This document shows, piece by piece, positions 14,381-21,511 of a DNA stretch of 33,552 nt. The DNA is taken from positions 1-33,552 of the forward strand of contig CAJUEV010000014.1 in assembly GCA_910585785.1 (NCBI GenBank), written 5' to 3'. Numbering within the stretch: position 1 is the first letter of the stretch; every line of letters begins with the position of its first letter. This stretch comes from an uncultured Christensenella sp. GTDB taxonomy: Bacteria > Bacillota > Clostridia > Christensenellales > Borkfalkiaceae. The notes under the pieces were generated by a model. The model was not told where the DNA came from. It saw only the letters and a program-made list of their open reading frames with translations, and did no database searches. The translations under genes were made by a program, and so were the position numbers.

Positions 14381-15855
14381 TATTCACCCCGTATTTTATT
14401 TATCAACGCTTTTATGCCCGTAAACGGCAATGTAACAACATACCATAATTTTTCCCAAACTGGCACAAGGAACGGAATAAAAAGGGATAAGGCTTTAAGC
14501 AATAAACCGATTAAAACCAAGCACACTACTATCACGGAAACAGCGACAAAAATTTCCCAAGCCGTTGCAGTTCCTTTAAACGTTTTTACAATACAATTCC
14601 ATATGTACGCAAAAAAATCAAAAGCAGCGTTTACGGGGTTGGGGTCGCCCGTGCCAATATCTCCGACAACGCCAACATTGTAAACCTTACCGCCGTAATC
14701 GTATTCAAGGCGCAAAAGGGCTACGTCCGATACATATTCGCCCGAAGTAGTGCAAGCGTTAACAATAGTCCATATCCAGCCGAACGGAATAAACGCAGTT
14801 ATAAGCACGTCCTTACCGCCCGCATCCGTAGTGTGTTTCGTATTGTAGAAGTTTATTATCCAATCATTTTCAAGTATTTTCGCACGTTTGCTTGCGTCAA
14901 AAGCAAAGCCCTGTTTTTCAGCATTTGCAATAAAGTCTTTCGTAGACGATAGCACGTCCCAAGTGTATTTTTTACCGCCCCAACCACTACCGTCATTACT
15001 ACATTCTTCGCCGTAAAGGGTAACGGTATGTTTTACAGGCGGCTCACAGTCTGCGGCTTGTCCTGCTAACTGCTTATACGCAGTAGTATAAAAAACCATA
15101 TCTGCGCTACGGAGATTATCTATTTCATTTGAGGTAGAAAAAGCGTAAAAATGCACATCAGTATTTTTTGTACCGTCAAATTGAAAACCGTCCGAATAAC
15201 GTAAAAAACTTATGTACTGATTATCAATTTTTATCGTTTCGCGCAAAGTCATATCATAATTGATACTTTTGCCCGACCCCGTAACTTCCCACAGTTGACC
15301 GACAGTACAGCCTTTACCTTGCGTAGTGTTATCGCCCTCGGGCTTTTTGTCTATGCCGTCAAGGTATTTACGATAAATAGTAGCAATGTTATAGTAACGG
15401 GTTGCTTCGGCGGTTACTCTAAAATCTTGAACAAGATATTTGCCAAAAACCCCATTTATACCTACACATTTTAAGTCATATAAATCGGGCTTATCTTTAT
15501 CGGTAAGTTCTGTTTCGGGGTCGAGGACGCCGCCCATTTTATCGGTTAAAGACATACTGATTTTCGTTGCAAACAAATACGTTGTTTTTTGGCACGGCTG
15601 ATAGGTATAAACATACAACCCGCCTTGCTTACTTTCCGCAACTTGAATGATTTGCACGTTAAAATCATTAGAATTATCGAGATAATTATATATATTAAAA
15701 TTACTGTCTTTTTGCAAGTCTGTTAATATACTGTTATTTGCCGAACTATCAGCAAAGGCAGGGGAGAACCCCTGCCCGCCGATAAACGCGATTATAATCA
15801 ACAACAGAGAAATAAAAACACAGATTAACTTGTTTTTGACCCTTATATTTTTCAT
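14380..15855 (-). CDS. Exported membrane-anchored phage protein (candidate adsorption protein, pIII-like by position)
   Basis: 491 residues. A signal peptide (hydrophobic 9-30, cleavage likely after AFADS near 36) leads a large extracellular part of about 370 residues with several Cys, then C-terminal hydrophobic helices (TAWEIFVAVSVIVVCLVLIG and a second, about 425-480) and a basic tail KALINKIRGE. Filamentous phage adsorption and tail proteins (pIII, pVI) have this layout and lie just before gene I, as here. Sequence similarity to pIII is not recognisable, so the assignment rests on position and topology. Ends on zot's start codon. Confidence 0.78.
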   Translation of the reverse strand: MKNIRVKNKLICVFISLLLIIIAFIGGQGFSPAFADSSANNSILTDLQKDSNFNIYNYLDNSNDFNVQIIQVAESKQGGLYVYTYQPCQKTTYLFATKISMSLTDKMGGVLDPETELTDKDKPDLYDLKCVGINGVFGKYLVQDFRVTAEATRYYNIATIYRKYLDGIDKKPEGDNTTQGKGCTVGQLWEVTGSGKSINYDMTLRETIKIDNQYISFLRYSDGFQFDGTKNTDVHFYAFSTSNEIDNLRSADMVFYTTAYKQLAGQAADCEPPVKHTVTLYGEECSNDGSGWGGKKYTWDVLSSTKDFIANAEKQGFAFDASKRAKILENDWIINFYNTKHTTDAGGKDVLITAFIPFGWIWTIVNACTTSGEYVSDVALLRLEYDYGGKVYNVGVVGDIGTGDPNPVNAAFDFFAYIWNCIVKTFKGTATAWEIFVAVSVIVVCLVLIGLLLKALSLFIPFLVPVWEKLWYVVTLPFTGIKALINKIRGE

Positions 15856-15867
15856 AATCGCACCGCC

Positions 15868-16971
15868 TTAAAACACAATAGAAGAATTGTCAAGCGTTAT
15901 ACCCGAAGGCAATATTGCCAACGAACTGTCCAAAACATTTACTTTATAAGTTGCGTCAATTGTACCGCCATTAGTTGTTTCAATCGAAACAACTATAACA
16001 AAATCAATTGCACAAGAAAGAAGGCACGTTCTCAATTTGTTATATTTTGACGAAATAATTTCCTGCTCACCATAGTCGTAAAGGTCAGTGCAGAAGGACA
16101 GAATACCCGCAGGACCCTCCAAACCTGTTGAATTATACGGACCACCGCTATTAAACATACCGTCGTTGTCTAACGTCCAAGAAATTGATTTGTTGTAGTC
16201 AACAGTTTGCATAAATATGTTACGGTCGGAAGAAGAGGTAAAGTTTGAAGTCAAAGAATTTTTTAAATCCGAACTTACAGAAACAGACATATGACTTGAT
16301 TTTACCGTATCTTCAACAGTGCCGACAGACCAATTATAATTTGACGGAATTTTTATTGAAGAACTTTTATCCCAAGTTTTCGTTGTTGATATATCCCCGT
16401 TAAAAATACCGCCCGTTGCGTTAATCAACTTCTTACGGTAGTCTACGGTTGCCGTAGCCTTTACACTTTCCGCGCCACGTGCTACAACGGTTATTATCGC
16501 TTGCTCACCAAACGCTTGTGAACAAGCAAGCGTAGCCGTAAGAGCACCGTCCGCCGATTGCGCAAGGGCTAAATAATCTTGAATATTTTTACCGTTTGCC
16601 CAATCAGAAGAGGGGTTTTTCCAAGCAATGGAATAATCGACTTGCTTGTTGTCGGCATCTACGGGCGCAATACTTGCAGTAAGAACAAACGCTGTATCCG
16701 CCAATGGCGAAATACCATTAACTTCATAGGCGGAAAAGGGAATTTCAGCACTATAAAGTTTTATGCCGCTATTTTCACTACCTGAAACAATAGCACCGCC
16801 GTTGTTATCGTTTGGAATATCTGGAATTACATCTCCCTGTTCATTTTTATCCCGATTTACAATATCATTAACCCAAGCGTTAAAATCAGGAATTGCAAAG
16901 TAACAGGAAACAAACGCTATAATAGCGCAAAGAAAAAACGAAATTACGCTACCTAATATTTTTTTTGCCAT
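15868..16971 (-). CDS. N-terminally anchored surface/virion protein with Ig-like segment
   Basis: 367 residues. One N-terminal hydrophobic helix (about 5-28, FFLCAIIAFVSCYFAIPDF), then only extracellular-type sequence. Residues about 75-175 (AFVLTASIAPVDADNKQVDY, ATLACSQAFGEQAIITVVARG) resemble bacterial Ig-like (BIg2-type) strands; the rest is Ser/Thr/Asn-rich. It may be a second capsid or receptor-binding protein. No C-terminal anchor. It is 12 bases upstream of the 491-residue gene and overlaps the 83-residue gene by one base, so all are one transcript. Confidence 0.75.
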   Translation of the reverse strand: MAKKILGSVISFFLCAIIAFVSCYFAIPDFNAWVNDIVNRDKNEQGDVIPDIPNDNNGGAIVSGSENSGIKLYSAEIPFSAYEVNGISPLADTAFVLTASIAPVDADNKQVDYSIAWKNPSSDWANGKNIQDYLALAQSADGALTATLACSQAFGEQAIITVVARGAESVKATATVDYRKKLINATGGIFNGDISTTKTWDKSSSIKIPSNYNWSVGTVEDTVKSSHMSVSVSSDLKNSLTSNFTSSSDRNIFMQTVDYNKSISWTLDNDGMFNSGGPYNSTGLEGPAGILSFCTDLYDYGEQEIISSKYNKLRTCLLSCAIDFVIVVSIETTNGGTIDATYKVNVLDSSLAILPSGITLDNSSIVF

Positions 16972-17222
16972 TATATTTTACCTCCGTTAAGAACTTTTAA
17001 AACTTCGCCGTTACCGTCAACGACATAAAGGGGAAAGAGGTTTGATTTTGCGGTTTTGCCGCCACCCGATTTCCTTTCGCGCGTATCTCTTACACCGTTT
17101 CTAAAAGACTGTTTTGTCTTTTCATCAGGGCAGGGAATACGCTTTCCGTCTTTACCCGCCGCCCAAGCGCGCCCCATATGAAACGCTTTGCGTTCCTTTG
17201 CCGAATACTTTTTCTTTGCCAT
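16971..17222 (-). CDS. Small basic phage protein, 83 residues
   Basis: Unrecognised. Begins MAKKKYSAKERKAFHMGRAW, Lys/Arg-rich with a Gly-Gly-Gly hinge in the middle and a short beta-like end (LFPLYVVDGNGEVLKVLNGG). No signal or TM helix, so not an obvious coat protein. First gene of the tight block running to 12857. The leader in front (17223-17470) carries a mini-hairpin array. Confidence 0.7.
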   Translation of the reverse strand: MAKKKYSAKERKAFHMGRAWAAGKDGKRIPCPDEKTKQSFRNGVRDTRERKSGGGKTAKSNLFPLYVVDGNGEVLKVLNGGKI

Positions 17223-17347
17223 AACTTAATCACCAACCTTTTTTTATTTTTTATCTGTCCGTCTACAAAATTGCGTTATAATTTTTTAGTTATGACTTTT
17301 AACGCCCGTGATTTTGTTTAATTCCGTCCGTTCCGTTTCTTTTAACA

Positions 17348-17378
17348 CCCTTGCAGGGAGCAACACCCCTTGCAGGGG
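17348..17378. repeat. Mini-hairpin/linker array upstream of the morphogenesis block
   Basis: CCC-TTGCA-GGG, AGCAACA, CCCC-TTGCA-GGGG, then AATTT on the plus strand. Same design, linker and trailing AATTT as the array at 12348-12394, but with two units. It lies in the 5' leader (minus strand) of the 83-residue gene, about 125 bases from its start. Confidence 0.75.
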
Positions 17379-17415
17379 AATTTACTTTTAAAGAGAAGTA
17401 TTATTTACAGGTTTT

Positions 17416-17441
17416 CCCCGTCTGTTTTTTCACAGACGGGG
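17416..17441. terminator. Strong hairpin, possible terminator
   Basis: CCCCGTCTG / CAGACGGGG with an 8-base loop. Trailing T-runs occur on the plus strand after a short gap (TTGCCGTTTTT) but not on the minus strand, so its use by the minus-strand gene at 17471 is uncertain. Confidence 0.5.
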
Positions 17442-17450
17442 TTGCCGTTT

Positions 17451-17468
17451 TTGAAAGTGTACTTTCAA
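17451..17468. repeat. 18-bp dyad, copy 3
   Basis: TTGAAAGTGTACTTTCAA, identical to copy 2, in the same TTTTT-dyad-TTTT setting. It lies two bases past the stop of the 159-residue gene. Confidence 0.8.
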
Positions 17469-17470
17469 TT

Positions 17471-17950
17471 TTATACCGCTTCGGGAGTTTCTTCCGTTTC
17501 GCTTTTTATTTGTGCGCCGATTAAAGTTATCAACATTGCGAGCATATCCCTATCGCTTGCGCGGGTGGGCTTAACTTCGGACTTCCAAATTTGCCCGTTT
17601 TCGTCTGCCGTATTGACCGTGTAAACCGTACGTTTTTGTTTCGTGCCGTTAATTTCCTGCGTTACTTCGGTTATGTACAATTCCGCTTTCGGGGCAACGT
17701 CAAACACAAGGTCTAACAATTCATAACCGCCCTTGTCTTTCGGGCTGAAATCGACCTTTACGGGGCGACCGCGCAATTTGCCGTGGAGTAAATATGCGTA
17801 GTATAACCGCCCGTCCTGCGTTTTTAACTGCTTGCCGTTCGCGCCCTTGATAGGCTCGCGGGTTATAATGAAATTGCCGTCCGCCGTTGTTTCCGCTACG
17901 AAGTTTGCCGTGTTCTGTTCGTTTACTTTCTTTTCGTTCTTGTCTGCCAT
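17471..17950 (-). CDS. Candidate phage ssDNA-binding protein
   Basis: 159 residues, soluble, acidic ends and a central beta-rich domain (YAYLLHGKLRGRPVKVDFSP, YELLDLVFDVAPKAELYITEV, KRTVYTVNTADENGQIWKSE). Strand-rich sequence with Lys/Arg in the strands and an acidic disordered C-terminal tail (SETEETPEAV) is the usual look of OB-fold ssDNA-binding proteins, and filamentous phages need one (pV) to coat newly made viral strands. No family match is certain. It is upstream of the coat/morphogenesis block. Confidence 0.55.
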   Translation of the reverse strand: MADKNEKKVNEQNTANFVAETTADGNFIITREPIKGANGKQLKTQDGRLYYAYLLHGKLRGRPVKVDFSPKDKGGYELLDLVFDVAPKAELYITEVTQEINGTKQKRTVYTVNTADENGQIWKSEVKPTRASDRDMLAMLITLIGAQIKSETEETPEAV

Positions 17951-18167
17951 TTTTTAGTTTTTCCTTTACCGCTTGTTGCATACGGCACGCAAATTTTTAT
18001 TTACCCTTTCGGGGTTGGTCGGGGAGCGGCGGATTTGCACCGCCACAACAAAACTTTTCCGTCTGTTTCGCGCTTGCGTTTCCCGATATAAAGCGGGGGC
18101 AGGAGAATAACCCCCGCTTGTTTTTGTTTTCGCCGTAAAAGGAGCAAACGGCGAACTTGTGGGCTTA
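17951..18167. other. Hairpin-rich gap between the SSB-like and SprT-like genes
   Basis: No convincing gene. Holds GGCGG-ATTTGCA-CCGCC (18028-18044), AAGCGGGGG/CCCCCGCTT (18091-18119) followed by T-rich DNA on the plus strand, and CGCCGT/ACGGCG (18131-18153) with AAAAGGAG in the loop. Could hold a terminator and a secondary origin; a 70-codon frame here is a by-product. Confidence 0.45.
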
Positions 18168-18791
18168 TTATTCGTCAACCTTCATAGGTTCGTTACAGTC
18201 AAGGCACATTATGTTGACTTGCTTTGTTGCTCTTACGGACTGTTGACAGCACGGGCAAACATATTTGCGGGTGCTTGAAGTTTTAACCATTTGACCCGCA
18301 AATACGGGCGCACGATAGATTATTGTTTCGGGGTTATGTTCTACAAACGCCATTATAAGTACGTCCGTTTCGGGTGTTAATTCCGTATGCGACCAACCAA
18401 TAGTGGGCATTTTACTTACAACTAACCCGTGTTTTTCGGCTATCTGCTTAAACAACTTGTTATGATATGTACCACTTCGGGAAGTATCTTACATATTATT
18501 TATTTCGGCGTAGTAGTGGCACATTTCGTGTATCATAGTACTTGCTATTTGCTTAACGGGGCGGTTAAGATATTGCGCCGTAATATTGATTTCGTGCGCT
18601 CCGTTGTCCTTGTCGTTTTCTTTCCATACCTTACCGCAGGTAAACCAGCCGTAAGTCTTGTTTTTGCCGTCAAGTTGCACCGTGATTACAGGCTTTTCAA
18701 GACCGTTATCAAACAACTTTTCGTTGCAATAGTCGTAAAGCCTTTCAAGGTATTTAACCGTTTCAATATATTTTTTAGTTCCGTTTTTCAT
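18168..18791 (-). pseudogene. SprT-like zinc metalloprotease, split by an in-frame TAA
   Basis: The first 100 codons (18489-18791) contain the SprT zinc-protease core: EINITAQYLNRP and MIHEMCHYY (HExxH). They stop at TAA (18489-18491). Reading straight on in the same frame gives DTSRSGTYHNKLFKQIAEKHG and then a zinc ribbon (YVCPCC and CLDC), exactly how SprT proteins continue. Without the stop it would be one protein of about 207 residues. So either a recent nonsense mutation (one base from AAA), read-through, or two separately translated halves (the second could use TTG at 18453-18455). SprT-like proteins act on DNA-bound proteins in repair; phage copies are known but their role is unclear. 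SD AAAGGAA precedes the ATG. Confidence 0.82.
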
Positions 18792-18851
18792 TGATTTAAA
18801 TTCCTTTGCTTTTATTTGCCCGTATAGCCGATAGCACAGCCGATTTTTGAA

Positions 18852-19085
18852 TTACTTGTAGAAAAAACTACTGATATAATTTTTTGCTTGCTCAATGGTA
18901 GAGTGTTCAGTTATTCGCCAATCGGGGGCTTGAATAACTATAATATTTTGTTCGTACCCTTGCGCAACTTCAAGTAGCAAATTTGCTTTGAGTAAGTCAA
19001 CCGCTACACCAAAAACCGCTACACACTTGCCGCTTTCGCTAAATGCCTTTCTTACGTTCATTTCTTTATTGATTGTAAATTTCAT
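18852..19085 (-). CDS. Hypothetical phage protein, 77 residues
   Basis: First gene of the element on the minus strand, nearest the right end. Begins MKFTINKEMNVRKAFSESGK; a pattern of strands and a helix (CVAVFGVAVDLLKANLLLEV, NIIVIQAPDW) suggests a small alpha/beta domain. No helix-turn-helix or catalytic motif recognised. AAAGGAATG lies about ten bases before the ATG. Its position behind the right-end promoter would suit an early regulator or excision factor, but there is no sequence support for either. Confidence 0.6.
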   Translation of the reverse strand: MKFTINKEMNVRKAFSESGKCVAVFGVAVDLLKANLLLEVAQGYEQNIIVIQAPDWRITEHSTIEQAKNYISSFFYK

Positions 19086-19119
19086 TGTTCGTTACATTCC
19101 TTTGCGTAATGCCGCCGCC

Positions 19120-19149
19120 GTTATATTAGAACAATAAAAAAAATGTCAT
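19120..19149 (-). promoter_or_regulatory. Possible promoter at the right end of the element
   Basis: Minus strand ATGACA (19144-19149), 18-bp spacer, TATAAC (19120-19125). The -35 lies inside the inverted repeat at 19141-19180. Confidence 0.45.
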
Positions 19150-19180
19150 AGAACACTTGATTTACTGTTCTATAACATTT
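19141..19180. repeat. 15-bp inverted repeat near the right end
   Basis: AAATGTCATAGAACA / TGTTCTATAACATTT with one mismatch and a 10-base centre. On the minus strand it is followed by T8, so it could be a terminator for transcripts entering from the host or around the circular form; it overlaps the candidate promoter and could also be an operator. The right arm contains part of the terminal repeat TTATAGAA. Confidence 0.7.
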
Positions 19181-19190
19181 TAAAACTTTA

Positions 19191-19207
19191 CGCTTATAAT
19201 TCTGGGA
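19191..19207 (+). repeat. Right 17-bp direct repeat (attR core / target duplication)
   Basis: CGCTTATAATTCTGGGA, identical to 9571-9587. Coding continues from here in the ntpI frame. Confidence 0.95.
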
Positions 19208-19384
19208 ATAGTTATTTTGGTTGTGGGGCACGCTTTTAACCTTGCTATGGGGCTTTTGGGCGCGTATATACACGATGCAAGACTTCAATACGTTGAATTC
19301 TACGGCAGATTTTTCGAGGGCGAGGGCGAACTTTTTACGCCGCTCGGCTCGGGACAGAAATATATAAATCTGCTGTTGAAATAA
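19193..19384 (+). pseudogene. ntpI: V-type ATPase subunit I, 3' portion stranded beyond the element
   Basis: 63 codons in the ntpI frame with no start codon: LIILGIVILVVGHAFNLAMG, then LLGAYIHDARLQYVEFYGRF and FEGEGELFTPL, ending INLLLK. This is the highly conserved C-terminus of subunit a (family pattern GHxxNxxxxxLGAxVHxxRLxYVEFFxKFYxGGGxxFxP). Joined to 9586 it restores the frame without gain or loss of bases. It is 36 bases upstream of ntpK. Confidence 0.95.
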
Positions 19385-19420
19385 ATTAAAAAATTTTTTA
19401 AAATATCACGGAGGTATTTT

Positions 19421-19870
19421 ATGGAAGGGTTGGGACAAATTATCGGTATTATCGGAATCGCGGTGTGCGTTCTGTTATGCGGTATAGGTTCCGCGCTCGG
19501 ACTTTATAAAACGGGCACGGCGGCAGCGGGAGTATTGGGCGAGGACCCCAAAAAATTCGGTAAAGTCCTTGTATTGGTGTTGCTTCCCGCAACGCAGGGT
19601 ATATACGGCTTTATTATCGGCATAATCGCATCTTCCTCGCTTAGCGCGGCAATGACGGTTGCGCAGGGCTGGGCTATGTTCGGCGCGGTTATGCCTATGG
19701 CGCTGTCCGGTCTTATTACCGGTATTTTCCAGGGCAAGTCCGCGGTAAACTGCATATATGCGGTAGGCAAGCAGGAATCTTTGGGCGGTAAACTTATTAT
19801 TTATCCCGCTATGATAGAGTTCTACGCAATTTTGGGACTTATCATTTCTATAATGCTTGTAGCGGTTTAA
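19421..19870 (+). CDS. ntpK: V-type ATPase subunit K (membrane rotor proteolipid), Na+ type
   Basis: 149 residues, four TM helices as two fused hairpins, the normal size for V-type c subunits. Helix 2 has LPATQGIYGF and helix 4 has MIEFYAILG with the essential Glu (about 136). In Enterococcus hirae NtpK the Na+ site is formed by Leu61, Thr64, Gln65, Tyr68 and Glu139; the L-P-x-T-Q-G-x-Y spacing is kept exactly here, so Na+ is the predicted coupling ion. GGAGG sits eight bases before the ATG. As the first intact gene after the element it must be transcribed from a promoter in or near the element's right end, or by read-through. Confidence 0.94.
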   Translation: MEGLGQIIGIIGIAVCVLLCGIGSALGLYKTGTAAAGVLGEDPKKFGKVLVLVLLPATQGIYGFIIGIIASSSLSAAMTVAQGWAMFGAVMPMALSGLITGIFQGKSAVNCIYAVGKQESLGGKLIIYPAMIEFYAILGLIISIMLVAV

Positions 19871-19882
19871 AAGGCGAGTTTT

Positions 19883-20449
19883 ATGAGCAAGGAAGCCATT
19901 CTTGAACGAATTATTTCCGACGCGCAGTCGGCGGCGGAAGCGGTGATTGCGGAGGCGGAAAAAAAGTCTGCGCTGATAATTGCGGAAGCGGAAGCAGCGG
20001 CGGAGAGGGACCGACTTGGCACCAAAGCCGTTATAGCCGAAAAAAGCAAGGCGATTTTTGACGGCAAATCGGCTGCGGCTAGGTTGGATTCCGCAAAAAT
20101 TCTGCTGGCTGAAAAACGCAGGGTTATCGACCAAATTTACGCAAAGGCGCTTGACAGGCTTAAAAATATGCCCGCAAGCGACGCGGTAACCCTTGCCGAA
20201 AAGTTAATTTGCGCTTATGCCGAGGATGGGGACGAAATTGTTTTTTCGTCCGATTTCAAGCACAAGGCGCAGGTTTTAAAACTTTCGGTAATAGCCGAAA
20301 AAAAGCTTAAAGTTTCGGGGAAAACGGCTGATATAAGCGGCGGTTTTATACTGATAGGCGAAAACTCGGATAAAGACCTGTCTTACGGCGCTTTGCTTGC
20401 GCTTGACAGAGAGGAACATCAGGCGGAAATAGCCGCCAAACTTTTTTGA
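19883..20449 (+). CDS. ntpE: V-type ATPase peripheral-stalk subunit E
   Basis: 188 residues. Residues 1-about 75 are an Ala/Glu/Lys coiled coil (EAVIAEAEKKSALIIAEAEA), the rest a globular head domain that contacts subunit B. Pairs with the F-type coiled-coil subunit encoded at 7457. Length and layout match bacterial NtpE (about 190-200). 12 bases after ntpK. Confidence 0.88.
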   Translation: MSKEAILERIISDAQSAAEAVIAEAEKKSALIIAEAEAAAERDRLGTKAVIAEKSKAIFDGKSAAARLDSAKILLAEKRRVIDQIYAKALDRLKNMPASDAVTLAEKLICAYAEDGDEIVFSSDFKHKAQVLKLSVIAEKKLKVSGKTADISGGFILIGENSDKDLSYGALLALDREEHQAEIAAKLF

Positions 20450-20500
20450 CGTTTAAAATAAAATTCGGCGGGACCGAATTTTTTGCGGAAAGGACTTTAA

Positions 20501-21502
20501 ATGGCTAAGGACGTACTTTATACAAACGGAATAATAGCCGTAAAAGAGGGCGCGCTTTTAAAGGATAAACTTTTGAAGTTTTGCGAAAGCGGCGCTGCGG
20601 AAGTTTTCCGTTCGCTTACGGAGGGCGGCTTCGGCAAGGGCGCGGAAGCGGCTTCCGTTTACGAATACGAAAAACTGCTTGCCGCGGACGAGCGCGATAT
20701 AGACGGGTTTATCCGCGAATATTCGCCGACAAACGCCGAAAGAGAGTATCTTCTTTCTCCGCGCGATTTTCACAACGCAAAGGCTGCGGTCAAGGCGGAA
20801 TATCTTCAACTTTCCGCGGATGAGGCGGCTCCTTTATACGCGCCGGACGGGTTGTACTCCGTCGCAGATATAATAGGCGCGGTAAAAAGCGGCGAAGTTT
20901 CCGCTTTCAATAAGGAGCTGGCGCAGGCGGTTTTGTCCGCGCGCGAATTGTGTTTCGGCGCGAAGGAAGGCGAGGAAGAAAAGGCGGAAATTTCCGGCGC
21001 CGATATAGGCGCAATATTCGACAAAGCGTTGTACGAGCATCTTGTAAGGGTTTGCGCAAGAAATTTATTTTTGAAAAAATGCGTGCGTTATAAAGCGGAT
21101 ATGCTGAATATTTTAACGGCTTTGCGCTCGCAGACCCCCGAATATGCCGCGGCTTATTACGTTTCGGGCGGAAGTCTTTCCGAAAAACGCCTTTCGGCTG
21201 TGTTTACCGAGGAGGGCGTGCCCGCGGAGGGCGCGCTGCAAGGTACGGCGTATTCCGAATTTTACGAAAAATGCGTAAGTCAGAAAAAAGCGGGGCTTCC
21301 TATGACGGACGCGGAGCGTATTTCCGACGGGCTTGAAACTTTTTTGCTGGCGGAGCGGAAGTACGAACTTAAAAGTTCGCAGCCGTTTTTGTATTACGTT
21401 TTCAGGCGGCGTGCGGAAAACGCAAATCTGCGCATACTTTTTGTTTGCCTTCTTGCCGGCGCGGACGAACGCGATATAAAAAAGAGGCTTAGGGCGTATT
21501 GA
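20501..21502 (+). CDS. ntpC: V-type ATPase subunit C (rotor adaptor, V0 subunit d)
   Basis: 333 residues, helical and acidic, the usual size for the funnel-shaped subunit that docks the central stalk on the membrane ring. Conservation in this family is low; recognition rests on length, the pattern of helices (DRDIDGFIREYSP-like, PFLYYVFRRRAENANLRILF near the C-terminus, which matches the family's final YxxxRExEixNiR motif) and its place between E and F. SD GGAAAGGA before the ATG at 20501. Confidence 0.88.
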   Translation: MAKDVLYTNGIIAVKEGALLKDKLLKFCESGAAEVFRSLTEGGFGKGAEAASVYEYEKLLAADERDIDGFIREYSPTNAEREYLLSPRDFHNAKAAVKAEYLQLSADEAAPLYAPDGLYSVADIIGAVKSGEVSAFNKELAQAVLSARELCFGAKEGEEEKAEISGADIGAIFDKALYEHLVRVCARNLFLKKCVRYKADMLNILTALRSQTPEYAAAYYVSGGSLSEKRLSAVFTEEGVPAEGALQGTAYSEFYEKCVSQKKAGLPMTDAERISDGLETFLLAERKYELKSSQPFLYYVFRRRAENANLRILFVCLLAGADERDIKKRLRAY

Positions 21503-21511
21503 GGAGCGGAT

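Larger units (their letters stand above)
9588..19190. mobile_element. Integrated inovirus-like (filamentous phage) element, about 9.6 kb
   Basis: The element lies between two copies of a 17-bp repeat and splits ntpI in frame. Unit length repeat-to-repeat is 9,620 bp. All recognisable genes are on the minus strand, against the host operon. Core content: HUH replication initiator (11178-12326), Zot/pI-like packaging/assembly ATPase (13559-14380), two large exported proteins directly upstream of zot (14380-16971), candidate ssDNA-binding protein (17471-17950), and an IS30-type transposase next to the left end. Rep plus Zot plus exported adsorption-like proteins is the diagnostic inovirus combination. 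No tyrosine or serine integrase is visible, and no short single-TM major coat protein was found, so a defective or atypical phage, or a Zot-bearing plasmid-like relative, remains possible. Confidence 0.85.

Noticed and set aside
17966..18178. 70-codon minus frame between the SSB-like and SprT-like genes
   Set aside because: Overlaps hairpins, composition is not protein-like, no TM segment that would make it a coat protein, and no ribosome site.
9571..19207. Assembly chimera joining a phage contig into ntpI
   Set aside because: An exact 17-bp repeat with in-frame restoration and matching inverted arms at both ends is hard to get by misassembly. A repeat-mediated join cannot be fully excluded without reads.
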